A program made the position numbers and the translations under genes. Source: Lumnitzera littorea (lineage: Eukaryota; Streptophyta; Magnoliopsida; Myrtales; Combretaceae). Taken from it: DNA of 64,000 bases. This document shows, piece after piece, positions 33,631-45,800 of this stretch (position 1 is its first letter; every line of letters begins with the position of its first letter). Under the pieces are notes generated by a model that was not told the DNA's origin, searched no databases, and was given only the letters and a program-made list of their open reading frames with translations. The stretch lies in the NCBI GenBank assembly GCA_024138015.1, contig JAMXBB010000010.1, positions 76,009,541-76,073,540 on the forward strand. Direction: 5' to 3'.

Positions 33631-34292
33631 TGATGGACTACCGACCTCAAAATTCCTTCTATCATGACTAACCTGCCTAGTGCCAAGGTCCTTGATTCTA
33701 ACCTCTAAGCCCTTCTTTATCGACTTATTTCCATATCTAAACAACTTAGCTCCAATACTTCACTACACTATATATAGATGCAATAACAGTATGACATCTA
33801 TCATAGCTTTTTTGACATTTATACTATATTCTTTATTTGTCCTTTGTCACATTTACCCCTTTTAGTTTGTACTAGGAATCTTTATTTCTGCATTATCTTT
33901 TTGGTAATTTCTATCATTTTCTTGTTGCTCTAAGGACTTACTACAAATAATCCCTTATCATTGTAGCCAAAATCATCTCATTTTTTGCTATTAATGAATA
34001 TTCCCCTATATTCTTGTGAGAAACCCTCTCTGAATACATATCTTACACTCCTATCTAATCTTGTTAGTAAATCAAGATTAATGGTAAATGGACCTTAGTT
34101 CTTTACTTGTGCATAATATTAAGTAGAGGCTAAGTCATATGGTGTTCATTGGTATATCATATCCAGTAAGCAACTTCATAAAGCTACTGGAACATCTAAC
34201 CAATCCATTTCATGTTTTCTTCGATAGTTCAAATGACCTATTCTACTTCCCCACGGTAAGCCCTTATGATAACTTAGCTCTAAGGTACATCA
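33631..34292 (+). repeat. 5' LTR of gypsy element 2
   Basis: Homologous to 39198-39721: shared words include TTGATT-TAACCTCTAAGC, CTCCAATACTTCA, TTTGTCCTTTGTCA, ACTAGGAATCTTTATTT and GGACCTTAGTTCTTT. It is longer than the right LTR because it contains extra sequence at about 33900-34060. Confidence 0.88.
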
Positions 34293-34300
34293 TATTATCA

Positions 34301-34312
34301 TAGTATCAAAGC
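34301..34312 (+). other. Primer binding site for initiator tRNA-Met (gypsy 2)
   Basis: TAGTATCAAAGC, two changes from TGGTATCAGAGC, lies eight bases inside the LTR edge. Confidence 0.7.
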
Positions 34313-34519
34313 TTGCGGTTACGACCAAAAGCGAATTGTTTGTAGTGGCTGGTTTATTATGTGTAATATAAATACTTTATTGTACTATGTTTTCTCTACT
34401 TTGAAATAGAGCAAGTTGTTGAAGTCGTTGTGTGATATAGTGTTTAGTAATGCTTTGTGGAATCTTTTGTTGAGTTGTGAACTTGTTGAAATTTTATTGT
34501 GAGAATGCGAATCCTAATG

Positions 34520-35660
34520 TATAAGGAGAGATTGCTAATGTTGAGAGTGATGCACATGGTCATGCTTACATTGAAAAACAAACTCTTCAAACTATGGACG
34601 AATAGATATAGAACCTCATTACCATTATGACCAACTTGGTTGTGTTTGTGTATAGACTAGTGGAAACTTAACTATAGGAAAGGAATGTTCAATATAGTCG
34701 AGGTATGCAAGATAAGTCAGGAGGGAAAGGAGTGGCTATTCAAGCTCTTAATGCTATGAATGCACTGCCAGCTCAATCCCACCGAGTTAAAGGACTCATA
34801 TGACGAAGACTTGATTTGGAAGAAGATAAGGAAGAAGAGCAATTTCTACAGTATGACGAGCACAAGCTTCGAGCTCCTCGAAGGACTAAGAATATTAAAG
34901 TGCAAGTTCTAAGCTTCTCTAAAATGGGAAGTGCAGACGAGTATATGGATTGAGAAGAGAAGTTCAAGAAATTTTTTCACTTTTATGATTGAGGATGTTG
35001 TCCAAATTCAAGTTGTTGCTTTAAATTTTTTTGCATATGAAGTAATGTAGTGGAAGGAATTGTAGACCACGCATCGATAAGCACAACTTAAGATCCAAAC
35101 TGAGAATGAAATGAAGTGAATCTGAAGGAATAGATTTGTCCTTGAACACTATGAGTAGGACACTTCCCATCGTCTTCAATAACTTAAGCAAGGTAGTAGA
35201 TCTGTAGATGAGTATATTCATGAATTTCAATTATTGATGATTCAATGTGATGTTGATGAGATAAAAGCACAAACCATCATTAGATTCATACCTGGTTTGT
35301 GACTTGAGGTTGGAAATGTCGTGGAGGTATAGAGGATAGAGACTTTAGATGAGACAATACGAATTACCTAATGAGTAGAACGACAGAGGCGAAGTCAGCT
35401 CAGCCGAACTCAACCTACTTGACTTGGTATGTTGAGCCAACCTGGATATGGCTAATCTCCTTATAGTTTCGAGGTGGACCGACATGGCCAAGCTACAAGC
35501 AAACCTAATGATGACTAAGGTAAAGCTAAGGCTGAGGAGCTTGATGTTAGGATCAACTAAGGTCAGAGCTTAAGACGGAAGACTAAGAAAATTACATGTT
35601 TCAAATGTCTTGGCTTTAGACATAATGCTAACTAGTATCCAAACTGACATGTGATGACCA
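34520..35660 (+). pseudogene. gypsy element 2 gag remnant
   Basis: Capsid pieces include KVQVLSFSKMGSADEYMD, DEYIHEFQLLMIQCDVDE, QTIIRFIPGL and LDETIRIT, which follow the Retrotrans_gag order. A zinc knuckle at 35597-35640 reads CFKCLGFRHNAN.YPN: the first two cysteines and the histidine are kept, while the last cysteine is tyrosine. Stops interrupt every part. Confidence 0.82.
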
Positions 35661-35829
35661 TAAAGGGTAAGACCCCATAAATTGAGGTGAAGAGTACAAG
35701 TGAAGCAGAAGAGGAGATAGATGTTAGGCATTTGTTAGATGAGTTTCAAGAAGACCTTGACTTGACCTAAATTTGGGGAATATTGTATGGTTGTCCGAAG
35801 AACCTTTAATGCCCTTGCTACTGATGAAA

Positions 35830-36130
35830 ATTAATAGAGAAAGAATCTCTTTCACACAAACTTCTACGTGAATGGCAATTTGTGTGCCTTAATTATAGAT
35901 GGAGGAAGTTGTACTAATGTAGACGCACAAAGAGTGGTGAAGACTCTAAAGTTATTGAACTTTCTCACCCCTAACCTTAAAAGATCCATTGGCTTAATGA
36001 GAAAGGTGAACTTCTAATTACTAAGCAAGTAAAACAGCCGATCTCCATTGGGGATTGATACAAGGATGAAGTGTTGTGCGATGTCTTATCAATGTGTACC
36101 TCACACATAGTTGTTGGCTAGCCTTAGTTA
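35830..36130 (+). pseudogene. gypsy element 2 aspartic protease remnant
   Basis: CALIIDGGSCTNV at about 35887-35922 is a DGGS-type protease active site in an otherwise typical context (FYVNGNLCALIIDGGSC). QPISIG and DEVLCDVLS follow as in gypsy element 1. Confidence 0.8.
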
Positions 36131-36499
36131 TTTGACTTAAGAATACTCTATGATAGACATAGGGACACTTACATGTTCTAGAAGGATAGCAAGAAAGTAG
36201 TTCTAACCCCTTTGAGTCCTAAAGAAGTTCAAGAATCCTAAGTTAAAATCTCTAAGTCTTTATACAAAAGTCCTTAGTGATCTTTAGAGCTCAATTCTCT
36301 AGGGAAGTTAGGATAGAAGAGTATATCTTCTTACTGGTGAGAAGACTGCTTGAGTTAAAGGACGATGGAACTCTACCAACCGATGTGCAGGCCTTTCTCT
36401 AAGAATATGCAGACATATTTATTGACAAGCTACCCAAGGGGTTACCCCCTATTAGAGGTATTGAACACTATATCAATCTTTAGCCTAGAGCTGATCTAT

Positions 36500-37130
36500 C
36501 AAATCGATCTACCTATAGGCTCAATCTCGAGCAAGTAGTCGAGCTTAAGAAGCAAGTTAATGAGTTGATTGACCAAAGGTATATTAGAGAAAGCATGAGA
36601 TCTTATGTCATGACCGCTGTTCTAATACTAAAGAATGATGGCTCTTGGTAGATGTGCAGTGATAGTCGAGCTATTAACAAAATCACCATTAAGTACAAGT
36701 ATCTAGTACCTCAATTGGATGACATGTTAGACAAACTACATGGCATACAGATCTTTTCGAAGGTATATTTAAGGGTAGCTACCATTAGACCCAAATGATA
36801 CTAGGAGATGAGTAGAAGTTAGCTTTCAAAATGAAGAATAGTCTTTTTGAGTAGTTGCTAATGCCTTTTGAACTAACTAATGCCTCGAGCACTTTTATAT
36901 GACTCATGAATCATGTCTTGAGATCATTGATCTATAAGTGCATTGTGGTTTATTTTGATGACATCTTAGTATATAGTACTGACCTTTTGCCTCAAGTTAA
37001 GCACTTGAAAGCTATGTTTGATACTCTCTAAGCTAAATACTTGTTTGACAACTTAAAGAAATGTATATTCTGTTAAAGTGAGGTTGTATTCCTTGGATAT
37101 GTTATGTTTGATAGACATATCCAAGTTGAC
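36500..37130 (+). pseudogene. gypsy element 2 reverse transcriptase remnant
   Basis: Ordered pieces KKQVNELIDQRYIRES, SDSRAINKITIKYKY, PQLDDMLDKLHG, IFSKV and the intact active-site box YFDDILVYS at 36951. Frames change several times, and the palm region between IFSKV and YFDD is badly eroded. Confidence 0.9.
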
Positions 37131-37319
37131 AATGAGAAAGTTTGAGCTATATTTGATTGGCTTACACTGACCTATGCCGTAGATGTGAGAAGCTTCCATC
37201 ATTTTATTGACAATTTATTTAGAACTTTAGTTTTATAGCCTCACCTTTAACTGAGTTGACTAGGAAGAATTTAGAGTTTAAGTTATCGGATAAGGCTCAA
37301 TAGAGCTTCGAGGAGATAA

Positions 37320-37740
37320 AGTCCAAGTTGACATCTACCCCTATGCTTGCATTACCAGATTTTAACAAGGTCTTTGAATTGGACTGTGATGCTTTAGGAA
37401 TTAGCATTGGTATAACTCTCATGTAAGAGAGTAGAATTGTCGTATACTTTAGTGAAAAGCTTAGTAGTGTTACTCTAAACTATTCAGTATATGACAAAGA
37501 GTTCTATGGTCTTATTCAAGCTCTTTAGAAGTGGTAGCACTACCTACTACCTTGAGAATTCATTATCTATATGAACCAAGAGTCCCTTGAACACGTGCTA
37601 GGTCAATAAAAGCTCTCCCAATATCATGCTAAATGGGTAGAGTTCTTAGAAACCTTTTTTTATGTAATCAAATATAAGAAAGGAAGTTCTAATAATGTGG
37701 TTGATGCCTTATCACGTTGACATGTACTTGTTACTACCCT
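37320..37740 (+). pseudogene. gypsy element 2 RNase H remnant
   Basis: ELDCDALGISIGITLM keeps the first catalytic aspartate. It is followed by IVVYFSEKLSS, LNYSVYDKEFYGLIQAL and YKKGSSNNVVDALSR, the standard gypsy RNase H order up to the ALSR end word. Stops are fewer here than elsewhere in the element. Confidence 0.9.
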
Positions 37741-37779
37741 ACAAGCATAAGTACTATGATTTGGTACCCTTCCTAATCA

Positions 37780-39010
37780 ATATGAGCAAGACCTACACTT
37801 TGAACCCATAATGGTCAAGTGTAGTTATGGAGGTGTCATGGATGGGTTCTATTTAAACCAAGGGTTTCTAGTAAAAGGTAAATGTATGTGAGTACCTAGT
37901 AGCTCAGCTTGAGAGCCACCAGTTTCAAAGAGCTCATGTAAGAGGCACAGTTGGCTATTTTAGGAAAAAGAGGACACTCGAATTGCTGAAAGAGCATTTT
38001 TACTAGTTAAGGATGGTGAAGGATGTGTATAAGGTTTTAGACTGGTGCAAGGTATGAAAACGAGTTAAAGGAAGGAAGGAACCCTATAAGGAATATGTAC
38101 CCTTGTCTATGCTTAATCGGCCTTGGACCGACTTGAGCATGAACTTCATGCTCGAACTACCCTAAACAACGTGGAAACATAATTCCATCATGATAGTAGT
38201 TGATCAATTGAACAAAGTGAGCCACTTCATCCCCTACCATAAGACTAATGATGCTTTATATGTTGTTAACCTCTTTTTGCAGAAGATCATGCGGCTTCAT
38301 GGAGTCTTTAGAAATATTGTTTTAGATTAGGATTTGAAGTTCACAAGCTACTTTTGGTGGATCCTATGGAAGAAGCTTAGCACCAAGCTAATGTTCAATA
38401 CCTCCTGTTACCTCTAAACAAATTGTCAAACCGAAGTGGTAAATGGGATTGTTGGTAGCCCACTACGAGCAATTGTTGGGAAGAATCTACATGATTGGGA
38501 TTTGTGTTTGCCCATCATCGAATTTGCCTACAACTACTTCACCCACAACTTGACTGGATAGTCACCCCTCATGGTCATCTACGAAATCAACCCAAGCTTA
38601 CCTTTGGATATAATTACTAACCTAACCTTTAGAGAAGAAAGTTAGTTTAACCTACAACGTACTAAGGAACTCTAAAGACTGCATAAGAAGGTCCCTGAAC
38701 AACTAGCTAGAATGGTGGCCTAATAGTGAAAGCTAAGAAACTGAGGTAGAAAGAGCATTGTCTATAGTCCAAGAGACCTTATTTAGGTTCACCTCAATAA
38801 AAAATAGTTCCTAAGGAGCAAGATAAGTAAACTATCACCCAGATCAGATGGTCCTTCCAAGGTTCTACAATGGATTAAAAACAATGCTTATGAGTTAGAG
38901 CTACGAAAAGAATATGGAGTGTCATCAACCTTCAACGTCTCTGATTTTACACACTATGTACTAGAAGAAGATGCCAACCAAGTTGAGGGCAAATCTTTAA
39001 CAACCTTAAG
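37780..39010 (+). pseudogene. gypsy element 2 integrase and C-terminal remnant
   Basis: The integrase core is recognisable by RPWTDLSMNFMLELP, IVVDQLNKVSHFIPY, NCQTEVVNGIVGS and AYNYFTHN. The C-terminal domain (38850-39000) has DNAYELELRKEYGV-like words followed by FNVSDFTHY. In the core, the usual VVDRFSKMAHF is VVDQLNKVSHF, the catalytic aspartate being kept. Frameshifts and stops are frequent. Confidence 0.85.
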
Positions 39011-39197
39011 GAGCCGATAAACTCCAAACCTCAAGACTTCTCACTTAAGCTCACCTTGAGGGTTTACAAGGTCTTATAAGAAGGGTACAGTCTTCTTAGC
39101 TTGGCTAGGATGAGCTCCAATATCAGGAAGGCTTGTTGTTGAACCCTTTAAGAGCCTAACTTGGACATACCTTCCTCTGCTCTATTACTAGCATAGA

Positions 39198-39721
39198 TGA
39201 CAAGCTCACAATTCTTTCCAATACGGCTAACCTTCTTAATAATGAGGTTCTTGATTTCGACCTCTAAGCTTTTCTTTGTCAACTTGTTTCTACATTTGAA
39301 AAAATTGACTCCAATACTTCATTGTCCTACATATGGATGTAATAATAATGCACCATTTATCATAACTTTTCTGATATTTGTACTATATTTTATTTTTGTC
39401 CTTTGTCATATTTACCCTTTTTAGTTTATACTAGGAATCTTTATTTTTGCATTACCCTTTTTTGTAATAATTATCGTTGTCTATCTAATATTGTCAGTAG
39501 CTCGAGGTTAGTGGCAAGTGGACCTTAGTTCTTTGATTTTGGTTATATCAAGTAGAGGTTAAGTTGTGTAGTGTTTATCGGTGTATCATATCCAATGAGT
39601 AGCTTCACGAAGCTATTGAAACATCTGACTAATCCATTTTATACTTTCTTCGATAGTTCGAAGGACCCATTCTACTTTCCCATAGTAAGCTCTTGTGATA
39701 ACTTAACTCTAAGGCACATCA
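39198..39721 (+). repeat. 3' LTR of gypsy element 2
   Basis: About 525 bp, homologous to 33631-34292 but lacking roughly 140 bases of it, so an internal deletion is likely. It ends AAGGCACATCA. Confidence 0.85.
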
Positions 39722-39726
39722 TGTGT

Positions 39727-42180
39727 TGCCTATAAGTTCTATGAAAAAACACTTTGAATGTGGTTATGGACAAAGGTTTAAACAAGCTTATGGATAGGGG
39801 TGTTAGTGAAGTGATCAATAATCATGTCGATATAGTTGGGGATGTTGGACGAGGGGGCTCAATGGTCACATTAGCAATAGTGATGATGACATCTACCATA
39901 ATGTTGTTAAGTTCTTGAGTGGTGATGGGATTTATGATAACTTTAGCCATATAGCTCTAAAGTGTTTACAGTATGATAAGATTCCTCTCATTGCTAACAA
40001 TAAAGATGGTGTAGAATATAATGAGATTGAATGGGATGAGCATTCATTCGATGGTCATTTGTAGAGTTTAGTTGATTTTAAGGAAGGAAAGGATCTAGAT
40101 AGATATTTTGTGTTCAATCTTGATCTTGATGGTAAATAGGCTTACTTGATGTTAAGGATAAAGTTTCCTGATATAAAGACATTTGGAGTTTGTCTAAAGG
40201 ACTCCATAGCTAAGAAAGGCATCAATTATCAATATATTTTAAACTAAAATGACAAAGTTTTGCCGCATTATGTTAATAAGTTCGAACGGTAAGTCTATAA
40301 ATTAAACATTAGTGTTGAGGAGATATTTCAAGTGAAAACAATCAATCCTTACTATAGTTGCCCCTTGAGTTTTAGGAATGCACATATTAATTCTAACTTT
40401 TATGCACAAAAGTATCTAAAGAATTTCATGATAATGCTATAAGATGGAAAGTATTTGTCATTCAAAAGCATGTTATAAGAGACATTACCATTGACATAAG
40501 CATTTATATGGAATATCGAGCAAATAGAAAGGTTTAAGCGATTTTTTAAGGAGATGAAGCATAACAATATAGTTTGATAAAGGACTATGTAGAGATGTTC
40601 AAGACTTATGATGTTAGCAGTGACATCATAATTAAATGTGATAATATTTTACTTATGTATAAAATAACAAATATTCGAGTCATCTCTGGTTATCAATAAT
40701 GCTAATTTATTATTATTTTGGGTGGGTAGAATCGTTCAAAACCAATAAGATTGAAAGCTTGTAAAATTGTACATCAGAATTTATAATTTTACCAAAATCT
40801 ATACATAAATGATTTTATATCCGTTTTAAGTAAAAAATCACAAAATTATAAACTTTTTGAATCGTATATTTGATTTGTAATTTTAATAACTATGAGTGCA
40901 TCTATAGAAGGCTGTACTCTCATATTTGAGAGGATTTACATGTGTTTTAATGCATAAAAGACCAACTTTTTAGGTGGTTGTAAGCTTTTAGTGAGTTTTG
41001 ATGGTTATTTCCTTAAGGGACCCTTTGGTGTTCATATGCCTGCAAAAATTGAAGAGATTGAAACAATAGTGTCTTTTAAATTGCTATTGCTATAAAAAAG
41101 TCCAAGTGTAGAGATTCATGTCATTGGTTTCTAAAAACATTTAAATACAACAATGGAAACCTAAAGGCATTTGGCTTAATATTTTCATTTCTAATAAGGT
41201 TTGACTCCTAAATAACATTTTTTATCATTTTATCTTTTATGTTGTTAATCACATTAATCAACTAACTATATGTCTTATGTTATACAAGGATCTAAAAATG
41301 TACTAAAGGACTTGTTTCCAATATGTGAGAATGGATATTGTGTGAAACATCTATACGAGAGACACAAAGTAGATAATTACAAATCCAACAACAATCTAAG
41401 CATGAGATAATAACGTAAATGAAATGAAAAGTATACGTAAAGCAACATAGTAGTGGTTGTTGATTATTCCACCACCACAATGTTATAAGTCACATTTTAA
41501 TTATCAAGGGATGTGCGATACCTTTGTCCATAATTTGAATGAGTTCAATAATATAGTTTTTGAAAGCAAAGTGCATTGTTAATCATTTCTCTATTGAAGT
41601 AGTATTTAATATGTCTCATGAAGAGATTTAATCTTAAGAGAAAGGAATATAAAATTATGCTAAGGATATTTGTCTTAATAATTTGAAGAGGCTTGTAAAA
41701 GCTTCCATCATGATTAGGGATTACTCAGTGGTTGCTTCTAAAAGAAACATGTATAAGATTGATAATAGTTTTAAGCATCATATAATCAATCTCAACATAT
41801 ACACATGTACTTATAGGATTTGGGAGCTACAAGAATTATCATGCAAGCATAGCGTTAAAGTAATTTTTTGAAAATTTTAAAGCCCTAAACAATATGTGCA
41901 TGATTATCATAAGCATAATGCTTGTCTCTAATAGCCTAGTAGTAAAACTGCAACCATGCTTCATAAAATAACTAAACAACTAAGTCAACCTAAAATATCT
42001 TAAAAGTGAGACTTGAATGAACCAAGGAACCAAAACAAAATTAGTCAAAGAAACAGGGTGAAGCATTGCGAGGAATGTGTTAATATTTAGCACAACGTGA
42101 GGTTATACACTTTTTTATACTATAGAGGAAATGTCATAGTAAAGACGCCTTCAACACCAAAGAGAAAGTGTGGTATATTT
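39727..42180 (+). pseudogene. Mutator-like (MULE) transposase remnant
   Basis: Domains in family order on the plus strand: a MuDR N-terminal domain (40150-40560) with KFPDIKTFGVCLKDSI and IRDITIDISIYMEYRANRK; a DDE core with GGCKLLVSFDGYFLKGPFG (40975-41025), carrying the first catalytic Asp, and ENGYCVKHLYERHK (41330-41370); MCDTFVHNLNEFNNIVFESK (41508-41570); a SWIM zinc finger CTYRIWELQELSCKH at 41806-41850, where the second Cys has become Tyr; and a degraded zinc knuckle HCEECVNI..HNVRLY near 42065-42110. The intact enzyme would cut and paste Mutator-type transposons. Stops and frame changes make it inactive. Its N-terminal part lies left of gypsy element 2. Terminal inverted repeats were not found. 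Confidence 0.88.
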
Positions 42181-42426
42181 TCAACAATTTAATGCCAACT
42201 TTCTTTTTATACTTTGCATAACTAATAATTACCATGAGCTAAATGGTAAGTAGGTGGTAGTCACATGGTAGTCACCATTGTCATGAGATGAGAGAAGGTC
42301 AAGTAGTTAGAAGCGATGACACTGTAATATCACACCTACTAGTTAGAATTGAAAATCAAGGAGGGAATATAAGATGTGGAGTGCCTCTTCATAGTAATTT
42401 TGTTATGTATAGACGTTAGACATGGG
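42181..42426. other. MULE 3' flank or unassigned DNA
   Basis: Short stretch between the MULE relic and the E1 3' LTR. TGGTAGTCACATGGTAGTCACC is a small internal repeat; nothing else was recognised. Confidence 0.4.
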
Positions 42427-44683
42427 TGCATCGAGTCCTAATTCGGTTTCCTTAACTTAATCTATATTAAGCCTAGCCCACTTAATATAAGTTACTTGAC
42501 ATTAAACTAAGAAAATGTTTTTCTAAAAATTTTTTAAAAAATTGGAGTCACCAATCAGTTCAATTAGTAAAAAGTGAAATTAGAGTTTTTAGGTAGAAAA
42601 ACCTTAATTTGACTACTAATCCACAAATTTTATGAGAAAATGATTTTTAGAGAATTAAACTAGAAAAAACTAGGTTCGGGGCTAACCTATTAAGACTAAG
42701 TCAGCATATATAAACTAAAGAAAAATTAATGGGTTTTATTTTTCCAATTTTCTAAAAATATACCTAAGTATACAAAATATAACTAAAATGATTTTTTTTA
42801 TTTTTTATTACGAATTTCAAGAAAAAGGAGAAAAATTTTTCTTTAATTTTTTTATGCGGTTGCCCCGAACATGCAATGTAATTCTTTCTTATAAAAAATT
42901 TAGTAGGTCGATTTCTTTTATTTTGAAAAAATAAACCAGATTTACGTTTTTTTAAATATTTATTTATTTTTACAAAAAAAAACCTAAAAATCTAATTTCA
43001 CAAATCCAAGAAACCCTAACTAACCAATTTTTTTTTTAAAAAACTTTCGTTACGACATTTTATTTATTATTATTTTTAAAAAGAATCACTACTTATCAAA
43101 AGATATCTTTTCTAAATTCTATATGCAAAATACATTAAAATACGATTTAGATATGTATCTTCATTCGTATATTTTCTAAATCCTAAATGAAAAATACGTT
43201 AAGATACGTATCTTTTTTAAGTCTTAATTGTAAGATACGTTAAGATATGATTTAGATACGTATCTTTTCTATCTAAATCTCAACTGTATCTTCTCTAAAA
43301 ATATGGATCTTGAAGAATAGATACGCTATTTTTCAAAAATGTAATTTTTGTTGAAGGATGCAATATAACTAAATGAATAAAAAAAATTGAAACTATCTAA
43401 AAAAAAAAAATCAAACAATTTGACAAAATTATAATAAAAAACCTACACTAAAAAAATAATTAAATTAACTAATAAAAAATAAAATAAAATAAAAATAATT
43501 TTTACTTAAATAAACCGAGTTGTGTGTAATCTGCGTCATGTTGATCGAGTATGAGAAGGTGAAGGAATCAAGTGTGCATGCAAATCGGTGTGTTAGTGAT
43601 TGTTTGGTGCCGTGTTTGTTGGTCGAGCCAATTAACGTGTGGGTGTGCTATGTTGGGCTTGTGTCGGCGTTAGGCAATTTAGTCAAGGGTAGGCTTCGTA
43701 TGAGTGCTATGTACAATTTGGGCGTGCGATCGATGAGCAGTCAAATATAGTGATTAGGCGCAAATGTGGGTGGTTGTCGTGAGTTTAGGGACATACGGCT
43801 GTGTGTCAGCTACTATAGGGATGTACAACTGTCGATAGCTTGTTATGTGGGTCTTCGTATGTTATGGATGTAATGTAGGGATGTGTTTTAGTGAGTTGTA
43901 GCGATGCTGTTGGTGATGAAGTGAGGACGACGTGCGTGGAAATTGGTCTTCAACGTATGTAGTAGTGGTGTGGAATTTACTATGGTAGTATCAATCGAGT
44001 GAATGAATGTGATCTAGCCGCAATAACGTTGTGTAGATAGGGTATGTGCGTGTGTTTTAATTATGGAGATTAGGTTATGATGTGGTCAATAGATGAATTG
44101 TGTGTAATTGATAAAAAGTCCAAACTCTACCATCAAATTCCTATTATAAACCCTCAATTGTATCTTTCGTATCGTTTTAGTTATAGATTTGAAAGATACA
44201 ATGATGATTCTTCAGAGATTCGAACCCTCTTAATTTGGGCTTTCTATTTTCTAGGCCTGATTCGATTTGATTTAATTTAGCCTAATAACCTACTTAATAA
44301 ATCTTAAGCCTATTTTAGCCCAATATAAATTAGATAAAAAAAAATCTACTTTATATCGGATTGGATCAAAATTATTTTAATAAAGCCTGATCCTTTAATG
44401 ACCTAAGAATTTATTAAATCGATTACTCACCATTATCTGATTTAACACTAAACGACTCAGTTCGACCTGATTAGACTCGATACGGTTTGACTCAACTTGA
44501 TTCGACTCGTTATGATCGACTCAATACAATTCAAGTTCACTTAATACTTTATATATTTTTTATTTTTTCTTCTTTACTCTTTTAATTTCGTTTTTTTTTT
44601 TAATTTTTCTTATTTTATTTATTTATTTTTAACTTGGCTTACTAAAAATACTAAAATAAAATGATAAAAATGATGTGTCTACA
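42427..44683 (-). repeat. E1 3' LTR
   Basis: About 2.26 kb, homologous to 59933-62172 in the same orientation and to 54083-56208 in the opposite one. On the minus strand it starts TGTAGACACATC and ends near GGACTCGATGCA. It contains a GT-rich middle (43500-44070) and several AGATACGTATCT palindromes. A purine tract, AAAGAAAGGTAGT, precedes its start on the minus strand. Confidence 0.92.
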
Positions 44684-44802
44684 ACTACCTTTCTTTATAA
44701 TGAAGTTCAATTAAAACTTTGCTATAAAGACAAAAGAGATACCCATTTTTACTAAACTCTACTCTAAACCAATTAGCTAAGTTGTGTTTTATCTTGACGA
44801 AG

Positions 44803-45556
44803 GATAATTCGAAGAGAATAGATCTCTTCAAGATTTGTTTTGGTCTGATGAATAATCCGAAGAGATTAGATCTCTTTGAGATTTCAAAAAATCTTATATT
44901 GGTTTGGTAAATAATCCGAAGAGAATATATCTCTTCGAGATTTGTTTTGGTTTGGTGAATAATCCAAAGAGGATAAATCTCTTCGAGATTCATTTTGATT
45001 TGGTGAATAATTCAAAAAGAATAGATCTCTTTAAGATTTATTTTAGTTTGGTGGATAATTCGAAGATGATAAATCTCTTCGAGATTTCTTGTTTTGGTGA
45101 ATAATCCAAAGAGGAAAGATTTCTTCGAGATTTGTCTTTTTAATTTGGTGGATGATCCGAATAGAATAGATCTCTTTAAGATTCCTTGTTTTAGGTTTAA
45201 TGGTTGATCCAAAGACGATAGATCTCTTCGAGATTTCTTGTTTTGGTTTGATGAATGATTTGAAGAAGATAGATCTCTTCGAGATTTGTTTTGGTTTGGT
45301 GAATAATCCAAATATGAATGATCTTTTCGAGATTTATTTTAGTTTGATGGATGATCCGAAGAGAATAGATTTTTTTTAGATTTCTTTTGATTTGGTGAAT
45401 AATCCAAAGAGGATAGATCTCTTCGAGATTTTTTTTTTGTTTGGTTTAGTATATAATTCGAAGAAGATAGATCTCTTCAAGATTTAAAAAAAAAAAAAAA
45501 AAACTTTGCTTTGGTTTAATAGATAAACCAAAAAGGATAGTTCTCTTTTAAGATAA
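44803..45556 (-). repeat. Tandem array of ~49 bp units next to the E1 3' LTR
   Basis: I count about 15 diverged units, most containing GAAGAGNATAGATCTCTTC followed by GAGATTTGTTTTGG and TTGGTGAATAATCC. Each unit has a short inverted repeat (GAAGAG...CTCTTC around AGATCT). Short frames stay open on both strands and encode repeated words such as LEEIYSLRIIHQT. Plant Tat/Ogre elements are known for hypervariable tandem repeats in the 3' untranslated region, which is exactly this position. Confidence 0.9.
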
Positions 45557-45599
45557 GTTTCTCTAAAGGATAGATCTTTCAAAGACAAGATAAAATTAT

Positions 45600-45800
45600 G
45601 TTCTATTAAAGATAAAATGAGACAATGCTCTTATGAAAAAGGTCGCGCTCCTATGAGCAAATGATCCTGAAAAGGAATAGATAGAATAACACTTTTATGA
45701 GTAAGCAATCCTAAAAAGGATTAGATGGCACTACTATGAGCAAGTGATCTAAGATTACTATATGAAATGGACAGCGCATTAAAGGGCAAGCGACCCATGA
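45600..45800 (-). repeat. Second, shorter tandem repeat in the E1 3' region
   Basis: Three to four degenerate units built on CTATGAGCAAGTGATCC and AAAAGGATTAGAT, immediately upstream (on the minus strand) of the main array. Confidence 0.6.

Larger units (their letters stand above)
33631..39721 (+). mobile_element. Ty3/gypsy LTR retrotransposon, element 2 (defective)
   Basis: A 6.1 kb plus-strand element with LTRs at 33631-34292 and about 39198-39721, a tRNA-Met-type primer site at 34301 and, in order, gag, protease, reverse transcriptase, RNase H and integrase remnants. ATGTGTTG occurs at both outer junctions (33625-33632 and 39721-39728). The simplest reading is a TGTGT target duplication (33626-33630 and 39722-39726) with LTR ends TGATG...CATCA. 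It is related in layout and protein style to element 1 but clearly different in sequence, and it is even more heavily broken by stops. It sits inside a MULE transposase gene. Confidence 0.93.

Noticed and set aside
43520..43750. Open frame of 76 codons in the E1 3' LTR
   Set aside because: It lies in the GT-rich middle of the LTR; the homologous segments of the other two LTRs do not keep the frame open.
44685..45311. Repetitive open frames on both strands (LEEIYSLRIIHQT-type words)
   Set aside because: They arise from the ~49 bp tandem array; present on both strands and in several frames, so not evidence of a protein.
45012..45500. Possible CRISPR-like array (regular short palindromic repeats)
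   Set aside because: Units are contiguous and diverged with no unique spacers, and the setting is a plant retrotransposon.
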